A stretch of 7,962 nucleotides of DNA from an uncultured bacterium (lineage in GTDB: Bacteria > Bacteroidota > Bacteroidia > Bacteroidales > Bacteroidaceae), in contig CAJMQT010000088.1 in assembly GCA_905215655.1 (NCBI GenBank), forward strand, positions 1 through 7,962, given 5' to 3'. The notes under the pieces were generated by a model. The model was not told where the DNA came from and did not search any database. It saw only the letters and a list, made by a program, of their open reading frames with translations. The first letter of the stretch is position 1, and every line of letters begins with the position of its first letter. The translations under genes and the position numbers were made by a program. Shown in pieces: positions 1 through 5,268 of this stretch.

Positions 1-1155
1 CATGGCATGCTTGATCCTGCCAGTTACCAACAGCGGCAGCAAGGCAAACGCCGTAAGGGCGGCGATGTATAGCCATGAATAGCCCAACGGATAACCGTTG
101 AAGACGGCAAGCTGATAAATCATATAATAATGGCGGAGTGGAAAGAGTTGCGCCACGCCAACGATAAATGGCGACATCGCAGACAGCGGGAACGCTGTTC
201 CGACAAGCGAGAAACTGAGCACCGCCCAAAGGGTGCATACGCTCACCGACATACGCAGCGACGGAATTATGCCGAAGATGAACACTCCGAAGCCCTGGGT
301 GGCGAGCACCGCTAACAGTCCGAGGAGCATTATCACGCCCGTTCCGCCAAGATGTGGAAAGCCGAGAACGCCGTAAATATAATAAAAATAGGCGTACATT
401 ATTGTCAGAAAGACGACAGACTGCGGCAGCATCTTGCCCAAAATGGCTGTGAAGATATTGTCACCCGCCGTGCCGAGCCATTCTTTTGATGTGCCGAATT
501 TCAGTTCGGTGCCGAGAGAATAAGGTGTGACAAGGAATATGAAAAGCATCAGACAGCCGGGAACGAGCATCGTGCTGAGGTAAACGCTGTAATTGATTGA
601 GGGGTTGTTTAGCGTGTGCGTGTCGATGACAATAGGTTGGAGGACGCTCATTACCTGCTCTTCGGTAAGTCCTTTTGCCGTCAGCACGGACGATACGGCG
701 CCCGCCGCGCCGAGTGTGGAGATGGTTTTAAGGTCTTTGAAGAGGAGCGCGCCCGCCGTGAGCGATGTCGAACTGTAATAAAAAGATATCTTCGGCTGAC
801 GCATGGCGAGCAGTTCCGACGTGGTGCCCTCAGGTATATAGAGGAACGCATAAATCTCGTTCCGCTGCATGGCGAGCCTTGCCTCGCTCACGCTGCGGTA
901 GTAATGAGCCACCTTTGTGTTCTGAAAAGCGTCGAGTTTTCTTGTTAATGTGCGCGTGGTCGACGTGCGGTCAAGGTCTACTATGCCCACCGGCATGTCC
1001 GTCGGTTGCCCCTCTTGCATCAGCGACGTGAAGAAAATCGTCGCGAAGATGGGGAAGACAACCATGCAGAACATGTACATCGGGTTCTTCAAGAGTATTC
1101 CGCACTCCCGTCGTACCGTGTCCGACAATGCTTTTATGATAGACCGTTCCGCCAC
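1..1155 (-). CDS. ABC-2-type transporter permease, C-terminus cut by window edge
   Basis: Translation of the minus strand from a GTG at 1155 stays open for 385 codons to position 1. Hydrophobic segments fall at about residues 25-46, 190-212, 232-262, 271-298, 303-325 and 358-378. One N-terminal span, a periplasmic domain of about 140 residues and five clustered C-terminal spans make up the ABC-2 exporter permease plan of the YhhJ/YbhR/YbhS type. The periplasmic part starts with PVGIVDLDRTS, a typical stretch for the family. Relatives are about 370-390 residues, so only a few residues are probably missing. GTG is the first usable start, nine bases after the adaptor stop; the next in-frame ATG (residue 26) would remove the basic N-terminus and cut into the first span. 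It would move a substrate out through the adaptor and TolC channel encoded upstream. Substrate unknown. No ATPase is visible here. Confidence 0.9.
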   Translation of the reverse strand, partial: MAERSIIKALSDTVRRECGILLKNPMYMFCMVVFPIFATIFFTSLMQEGQPTDMPVGIVDLDRTSTTRTLTRKLDAFQNTKVAHYYRSVSEARLAMQRNEIYAFLYIPEGTTSELLAMRQPKISFYYSSTSLTAGALLFKDLKTISTLGAAGAVSSVLTAKGLTEEQVMSVLQPIVIDTHTLNNPSINYSVYLSTMLVPGCLMLFIFLVTPYSLGTELKFGTSKEWLGTAGDNIFTAILGKMLPQSVVFLTIMYAYFYYIYGVLGFPHLGGTGVIMLLGLLAVLATQGFGVFIFGIIPSLRMSVSVCTLWAVLSFSLVGTAFPLSAMSPFIVGVAQLFPLRHYYMIYQLAVFNGYPLGYSWLYIAALTAFALLPLLVTGRIKHAM

Positions 1156-1164
1156 AACAAATCG

Positions 1165-2154
1165 TTATCTGTTCTTGATTATGAGCGACATGCCCGGGCG
1201 GAGTCCGTCAGTCTTGTCTATCGGACGCGCCTTTACCTCAAATGTTTTCAGGTCATACTGCCCGTTGCTCTTCGTCGCTTTCCATACGGCATAGCTGCCT
1301 TGGTCTTTCATGTAATACACTTTCATCCGGATGTCCTTGTTGAACGCCGGACTGTAAGCCGTGAAGGTGTCGCCCGTCTTCATGCCTCTGAGTTGGTCTT
1401 CGCGCACGTTGAACGTGCCCCAGAGGTCGCTCATTATCGAGACGCTCATTATCGGTGAGCCGGCGCCGACAAGCTCGCCTACCTTCGGATAGATATTGCT
1501 TATCTCGCCGTCAAACTGCGCTGTCTGCACGGTCTCATGGATGTAAGAGTTTACTTCCCTTACGGCGCCTCGCGCTCTGTTAGCCTGTGCAGCCGCGGCG
1601 AGTTTCTCTTCACGGCGCGCTCCGTTGACCGCCATGTCGTACTGACTCTTTGCCGCCTTTGCCTGAGCCTCCATCGCCTTGTAGCTGGCAAGTGCTTCGT
1701 CACGCTTCTGTGCTGTCATCACACCTTCGTCGAACAGACGTTGCACCCTGCCGTACGACTTCTCTGCTATGTCGAGACCGGCTTTTGCCTGCTGCCACAC
1801 CTCAAAGGCTCCCATGATCTGCTCTTTACGGGCGCCGCGCTCCGCCATCTCGCTCATTGCCGATGCGGCGTCCTCGGCGCTCTCTGCCTGCATCTGCTTT
1901 GCCTTTATGTCGGGAGCGTCGAGTATGGCGAGCGTGTCTCCCGCCTTGACAAAGTCTCCCTCTTTGACTCTTATTTCAAGAATGCGCCCCGGAACCTTGC
2001 TCGAAACGCGATATTCCGACACCTCGACTTCTCCTTGTATCACTTCGTCCGTGTCTCCCAAGGTGAAGTATCCTATCGCTCCGACTGCCAAGACAACCGC
2101 CGTAAACGCGGCTACTGCAATCAAAATATTTTTATGTTGACTTTTCTCTGTCAT
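1165..2154 (-). CDS. HlyD/EmrA-family periplasmic adaptor (membrane fusion protein)
   Basis: This 329-residue protein bridges an inner-membrane transporter and a TolC-type channel. A single N-terminal membrane anchor spans residues 10-30 after a short cytoplasmic head. A first lipoyl/barrel-sandwich half follows at about 41-80 (VSSKVPGRILEIRVKEGDFV). A helical hairpin at about 84-200 is rich in Ala, Glu, Lys and Arg. The second lipoyl half is at about 206-240 (FDGEISNIYPKVGELV), then a beta-barrel domain to about 315. The end RPGMSLIIK is typical of EmrA/YbhG-like adaptors. Length is normal. The start lies 10 bases after the tolC stop, and its stop is 9 bases before the permease start, so the three form one transcription unit. 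There is no strong Shine-Dalgarno sequence, as is common in Bacteroidota. Drug, dye or lipid efflux is possible; the sequence does not identify the substrate. Confidence 0.93.
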   Translation of the reverse strand: MTEKSQHKNILIAVAAFTAVVLAVGAIGYFTLGDTDEVIQGEVEVSEYRVSSKVPGRILEIRVKEGDFVKAGDTLAILDAPDIKAKQMQAESAEDAASAMSEMAERGARKEQIMGAFEVWQQAKAGLDIAEKSYGRVQRLFDEGVMTAQKRDEALASYKAMEAQAKAAKSQYDMAVNGARREEKLAAAAQANRARGAVREVNSYIHETVQTAQFDGEISNIYPKVGELVGAGSPIMSVSIMSDLWGTFNVREDQLRGMKTGDTFTAYSPAFNKDIRMKVYYMKDQGSYAVWKATKSNGQYDLKTFEVKARPIDKTDGLRPGMSLIIKNR

Positions 2155-2164
2155 GTCTTTATCT

Positions 2165-3655
2165 TTAATATAATGTTTCTCCGAGTACCTTTTTCAAATT
2201 TGTCTGACTGAGCTTGACGTCTATTTCGGCGTCAATCTTCTGCGAGTTTGCCTGCAACCATGCCGTCTGTGCAGCCATTACGTCGGTAACGTCCATCACG
2301 TTTTCCTTGAAACCGAGGTTGGCGCAGCGCAGGTTTTCTTCCGCATGTTCGATGTTTTTCTTCGCCATTGCAAGCCGTTTGTCGGCTTCTTTCACTTTGA
2401 ACGAACTTTGGTTTACTTGCAGCTCGACCTTTTCGCATGCTTCTTCATACTCCAGCATTGCTATGTTGGTTGCCGTCTTGCTTGCCCTTATCTTGTAATT
2501 GCTTTCAAACCAGTTCCATACGGGCATTTTTACCATTATGCCGACATTCCATACGCCGGAGAATTTCTTTTCAAATCCGTTGTAAAGGTTGGGGTTTGTC
2601 ACGAGATAACCCGCCGTAAGGGCAACCTGCGGCAGATATTCGGCGCGTGTGATATTGGTCTTCTGCTTGCTTATCTCTATCGAGTTTTTCAGCATTTTCA
2701 GTTCGGTGCGGTTTCCTTTTGCCGCCTCCACGTCGGCTGTCGGTGTTGTCTGCCCGGTCGTTATATTCTCCGCCGCCTCGTCTGCAAGCGTTATTTCATC
2801 GCTGACAGGCAGTCCGCAAAGCTGACAGAGCAGCATTTTCGAGAGCGTGACACCGTTCTGTACCTGCGTCAGTTGCATCTCTGCCTCGTTCACCCTGACG
2901 TCCACTTTCAGTCCGTCGGCTTTTGTCGCCACTCCCTCGCGTATCATTTTCCGGACGTCTTCACGAAGTTTCTTCACAAGGTCGAGATAATTGTTTGCAA
3001 GGTGTTCTTTGTGTCTGAGCGATATGACGGTCCAATATGCGTTGTCAACGTCAAACACCGTGCTCTGCATCTGATTTCGGAGATTGTCCGCCGCGAGCTG
3101 TTCGCTCATGTCGGCTATCTTGTTTGCCGCAATGATGCGTCCGCCCATGTAAATCGGTTGAGTAAGCATTACCGAGGCGGTGAATATGTTTCGTGTGTCT
3201 GTACGGAAGGCGTCGCTGATTGATTTGCCTATGGTGTTGCCTAATTGCTGCATTCCGGCGCCGGCGTTGCTTGCAATCTGTCCGAGCGCGCCTGCCGTCT
3301 GAGGCGTTATCAATCCTTGATTTACCATGTCGGAGATTGCCGTCTGCATCATGCTTCCGACCTTTTCCGCCGATGATGTGCCGAGGTTGCCGAGTGCACC
3401 TTTCTGTTCATCGTTAAGGATGGAAATCTCCTTACTCATGAACTCATAACCCGCCATTACGTCGACGTGCGGCAGATATTTCGTCCGTGCCGTCTTCCGG
3501 GTGTTCAGCGCGACGTCTTGTTTCAGTCGTGCCATATTTATCTGCTTGTTGTTGCGCAGCGCCATTGCACGGCAACTGTCAAGAGACAGCGCCTGTTGCG
3601 CTGCCGCAGACAGGGGCATGACCAAGAGAAATAATATGATTAAGACGTTTCTCAT
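2165..3655 (-). CDS. TolC-family outer-membrane efflux channel
   Basis: This 496-residue protein has a signal peptide (hydrophobic core 4-16, likely cleavage near AAA-Q at 19/20). It has the two-fold repeat of the outer-membrane efflux protein family. Each half carries long amphipathic helices and a beta-hairpin: YLPHVDVMAGYEF (about 60-72) with SVMLTQPIYMGG (about 161-172), and YLPQVALTAGYLV (about 340-352) with VGIMVKMPVWNWF (about 371-383). Conserved LP and TQPIYMGG-type residues sit at the expected places. It would form the trimeric outer-membrane exit duct and periplasmic tunnel for the adaptor and permease encoded just downstream. One oddity is an insertion of about 80 residues (73-152), rich in Gly, Ala, Gln, Met and Ser, between the first two strands. 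The matching position in the second half has only about 15 residues. The 95 bases upstream hold tandem repeats and no clear TAnnTTTG promoter, so expression may depend on the gene before it. Confidence 0.94.
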   Translation of the reverse strand: MRNVLIILFLLVMPLSAAAQQALSLDSCRAMALRNNKQINMARLKQDVALNTRKTARTKYLPHVDVMAGYEFMSKEISILNDEQKGALGNLGTSSAEKVGSMMQTAISDMVNQGLITPQTAGALGQIASNAGAGMQQLGNTIGKSISDAFRTDTRNIFTASVMLTQPIYMGGRIIAANKIADMSEQLAADNLRNQMQSTVFDVDNAYWTVISLRHKEHLANNYLDLVKKLREDVRKMIREGVATKADGLKVDVRVNEAEMQLTQVQNGVTLSKMLLCQLCGLPVSDEITLADEAAENITTGQTTPTADVEAAKGNRTELKMLKNSIEISKQKTNITRAEYLPQVALTAGYLVTNPNLYNGFEKKFSGVWNVGIMVKMPVWNWFESNYKIRASKTATNIAMLEYEEACEKVELQVNQSSFKVKEADKRLAMAKKNIEHAEENLRCANLGFKENVMDVTDVMAAQTAWLQANSQKIDAEIDVKLSQTNLKKVLGETLY

Positions 3656-3668
3656 TATTTTTTATTTA

Positions 3669-3700
3669 GTAAACGAGTCAACAAGTAAACGAGTTGACAA
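3669..3700. repeat. Tandem repeat, 8-bp unit x 4 (16-bp x 2)
   Basis: Two 16-base units lie head to tail: GTAAACGAGTCAACAA (3669-3684) and GTAAACGAGTTGACAA (3685-3700). They differ at two adjacent bases, and each splits into two related 8-mers fitting GTNRACRA. The differing bases create a 6-bp inverted repeat, GTCAAC (3677-3682) with GTTGAC (3693-3698). The array occupies the gap upstream of tolC. No protein-binding role is evident. Confidence 0.75.
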
Positions 3701-3719
3701 GCTGATTTACTCATTAATA

Positions 3720-3751
3720 TTTCAACCTTTCAACCTTTCAATTTTTCAATT
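3720..3751. repeat. Tandem repeat, 8-bp unit TTTCAAYY x 4
   Basis: Four contiguous 8-mers run TTTCAACC, TTTCAACC, TTTCAATT, TTTCAATT. The last base overlaps the stop codon of the coiled-coil gene (TAA on the minus strand at 3753-3751). The same unit, also in four copies and in the same orientation, recurs at 4996-5027. This looks like a dispersed microsatellite-like family. Confidence 0.8.
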
Positions 3752-4623
3752 TATTTAAAGTTGAAATTTCTTGAACCAATCATGTTGCCGTCAGCAAAGA
3801 TGCTTACGTTGTAAGTTCCGTTGCTCAGCACCTCGTTAACGTTCCAATACATTGTTACGGGCGTTTCGTTGCCGGTGTATTCGATACTTTTCTTCATCGA
3901 GAAGGGCAGGGTGCGGTTCTCATATTGGAATGTGCCGCCCTGCGACAGCACGCTGCCTGCCGGAGTGGTGATTCTTACATAAACGGTCTTCACGCCGTTG
4001 CTCGCCGTAACGTTCTTTGCTATGCTGAAATTAACCTGTAACGTCTTGCACTTTTTCAGGTTGTCGGTAGACTTTCCTCTCTTGTTTCTTGCCGTAAGAC
4101 TTATGCCGGTGGCGTCGAGCTGGGCGGCTATCGCTACTTTCTCCGACAGCGACTGTTTGTCGGCGTTCAAACCCTCTATCTGTTTTGTCGCCGTCTCATA
4201 TTGTCCTTTTATCTGTGTGTTCTCGTTTCTGAGGTTTTGGTTGAGTCTGTTCAGAGAGTCTATTTCAAGAACATAACTCCTTATCACGGCGCGGCATGTG
4301 GCGAGTTCCTTTTTCAGACGGGTTATTTCACGCGCGTCGGTAGCCTTCACCGTTTTAAGTTCTTGCAGCAGTTTTTCTGTCTTCAACTGCTCTGCCGACA
4401 GCTGTTCTATCAGCGAGTCGTTGCTTATGCGCGTCTTCATCTCGTTGTATTGGTCGGAGAAACGCTGATATTCGTTCTCCATCTCCTGCTTGTCAAGCTC
4501 TGCGAGCTCCTGCATGTCCTTGTTTGCCTGTTGCTGTTCTTTCAGGTTTAAGCCAAGGTAAATGATGCCGCCTACGAGCAGCAGAATTATTATTGCGACG
4601 GGGATAATTACTTTTTTGTTCAT
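3751..4623 (-). CDS. Membrane-anchored coiled-coil protein with C-terminal Ig-like domain, function unknown
   Basis: The protein has 290 residues. A lysine-bearing N-terminus is followed by one hydrophobic anchor (about 5-26, VIIPVAIIILLLVGGIIYLG). A charged heptad-rich coiled coil covers about 27-165 (many Glu, Gln, Lys, Leu and Asn). A compact beta-rich domain of about 120 residues (170-290) shows alternating strands such as LQVNFSIA, KTVYVRIT and GTYNVSIFADG, like an Ig-like fold. There is no lipobox and no clear signal-peptidase site, so it is probably held in the inner membrane with coil and domain in the periplasm. I do not recognise a named family. Translation starts 9 bases after AGAGG. 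It is transcribed in the same direction as the tolC gene 95 bases downstream, so it may be the first gene of the efflux operon. A role as spacer or accessory in the envelope assembly is only inferred. That it is a real gene is well supported. Confidence 0.85.
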   Translation of the reverse strand: MNKKVIIPVAIIILLLVGGIIYLGLNLKEQQQANKDMQELAELDKQEMENEYQRFSDQYNEMKTRISNDSLIEQLSAEQLKTEKLLQELKTVKATDAREITRLKKELATCRAVIRSYVLEIDSLNRLNQNLRNENTQIKGQYETATKQIEGLNADKQSLSEKVAIAAQLDATGISLTARNKRGKSTDNLKKCKTLQVNFSIAKNVTASNGVKTVYVRITTPAGSVLSQGGTFQYENRTLPFSMKKSIEYTGNETPVTMYWNVNEVLSNGTYNVSIFADGNMIGSRNFNFK

Positions 4624-4681
4624 GTCTTTACCTCTTTATATTATGCTTTAAATGTTATATTATAATCTTTTTGAATGTCTG

Positions 4682-4713
4682 CAAATTTAGATTATTTATA
4701 TTAAAAGACAAAA
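4682..4713 (-). promoter_or_regulatory. Bacteroidetes-type promoter for the coiled-coil gene and perhaps the efflux operon
   Basis: On the minus strand the -33 element TTTTG (4713-4709) is followed after 19 bases by TAAATTTG (4689-4682). This matches the Bacteroidetes consensus TTTG / TAnnTTTG with usual spacing. Transcription would start near 4675, giving a leader of about 50 bases. An AGAGG ribosome-binding sequence (4635-4631, minus strand) lies just before the ATG at 4623. Confidence 0.72.
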
Positions 4714-4906
4714 CGATAACTCACGTCGCCGTCTTAAATAATTCTTAATTTAGCAATTTTACCGAATTTTTGAACAATATTTTTATTTGTGCGATGGCAA
4801 ACTGACTTTATATTCCGCTGCTCTGTCGTCATTTTCCGCCCATAATTATATTAATGTAACGTGAGATCGATGAAATAAATAAAGATGTTGAACAGCCACC
4901 TCCTAA

Positions 4907-4922
4907 CCTCCCCGAGGGGAGG
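4907..4922. repeat. GC-rich perfect palindrome CCTCCCC-GA-GGGGAGG
   Basis: A 7-bp inverted repeat with a 2-base centre stands out in AT-rich surroundings. It can also be drawn as a 6-bp stem with a CGAG loop. No T-run follows it on either strand, so it is a poor intrinsic terminator, and no coding gene points into it. From memory, similar CCTCCCCGAGGGGAGG cores recur in Bacteroidales intergenic DNA, which would make it part of a dispersed repeat; this was not checked. Confidence 0.6.
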
Positions 4923-4950
4923 CATTTATATTTGCTTTGTTGCTTTATTT

Positions 4951-4977
4951 GTCCCATAAGTCCCATTTGTCTTATAA
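4951..4977. repeat. Tandem repeat, 9-bp unit x 3 (GTCCCATNN)
   Basis: Three contiguous 9-mers are visible: GTCCCATAA, GTCCCATTT and GTCTTATAA. The last unit has drifted at two positions. The unit differs from the 8-bp families nearby but lies only 18 bases before the second TTTCAATY array, as if several short-repeat families share this gap. Confidence 0.6.
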
Positions 4978-4995
4978 TTTCATTTACTGCCCCAA

Positions 4996-5027
4996 TTTCA
5001 ATCTTTCAATTTTTCAATCTTTCAATT
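4996..5027. repeat. Tandem repeat, 8-bp unit TTTCAATY x 4
   Basis: Four contiguous units alternate perfectly: TTTCAATC, TTTCAATT, TTTCAATC, TTTCAATT. Unit length, copy number and orientation match the array at 3720-3751. The two arrays bracket the coiled-coil gene and its promoter. Confidence 0.8.
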
Positions 5028-5089
5028 TTATTTGCTGGTTGGGGCTATAACGAACCGTAAAATTTCCACCTTAACTTATGTCGTTTATA

Positions 5090-5145
5090 TTTTTTATACT
5101 GATTTCTTGTCTTTTTTATGATTTTTTTGCTTTTTTCTTGTTTTT
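5090..5145 (+). promoter_or_regulatory. Phased T-tracts upstream of the secreted-protein promoter
   Basis: Runs of five to seven T lie at 5090-5095, 5112-5117, 5122-5128, 5131-5136 and 5141-5145. Their centres are about 22, 10.5, 8.5 and 9.5 bases apart, close to one or two turns of the helix. The block ends 25 bases before the -7 element. Intrinsic curvature or an UP-like activating element is inferred from spacing alone. Confidence 0.45.
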
Positions 5146-5170
5146 ATATACGACCTATCGGATTAATTTA

Positions 5171-5178
5171 TAACTTTG
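5171..5178 (+). promoter_or_regulatory. Probable -7 element TAACTTTG of the secreted-protein gene
   Basis: TAACTTTG fits the Bacteroidetes -7 consensus TAnnTTTG exactly. No TTTG sits at the expected 19-21 bases upstream; that stretch is T-rich (TTTTT at 5141-5145), so the -33 part is weak. The start would be near 5185, leaving a leader of about 84 bases. The leader contains a small hairpin GGCG-TAA-CGCC... stem arms at 5216-5219 and 5223-5226, followed by TTTG. No Shine-Dalgarno sequence precedes the ATG at 5269; the AT-rich leader is usual for this phylum. Confidence 0.6.
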
Positions 5179-5268
5179 TATCCAAATATACTTTTTTTAA
5201 AAGTAATCGGCTTTTGGCGTAACGCCTTTGTCTTGAATATCTAACTAACTAATTAATAAATATCAAAC

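Larger units (their letters stand above)
4624..5268. other. Divergent intergenic region, 645 bases without a gene
   Basis: This gap separates the leftward coiled-coil/efflux genes from the rightward secreted-protein gene. It is AT-rich and stops are frequent in all frames. From left to right it holds the leftward leader and promoter (to about 4713), about 190 bases with no recognised signal (4714-4906), a perfect palindrome (4907-4922), a 9-bp triple repeat (4951-4977), an 8-bp quadruple repeat (4996-5027), a T-tract block (5090-5145), and the rightward promoter and leader (5171-5268). Confidence 0.8.

Noticed and set aside
130..1458. Several plus-strand open frames of 61-150 codons opposite the permease
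   Set aside because: They overlap one another in different frames and lie antisense to a continuous permease with six membrane spans.
1537..2211. Open frame of 224 codons on the plus strand opposite the adaptor gene
   Set aside because: It is antisense to a clear HlyD-family gene, is rich in Cys, His and Leu as shadow frames often are, and has no recognisable domain.
2345..3223. Open frame of 292 codons on the plus strand opposite tolC
   Set aside because: The opposite strand encodes a well-conserved TolC protein through the same bases; this frame has no domain, promoter or ribosome-binding site.
3656..3750. A separate promoter for tolC
   Set aside because: No TAnnTTTG with a TTTG 19-21 bases upstream is present on the minus strand; nearest likenesses such as TTTACTTG fall inside the tandem repeat.
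3669..3751. Short regular repeats considered as a CRISPR array
   Set aside because: Units are 8 bases and contiguous, without unique spacers or cas genes.
4907..4922. Palindrome considered as an intrinsic terminator
   Set aside because: No T-run follows on either strand and no gene is transcribed towards it; both flanking genes point away.
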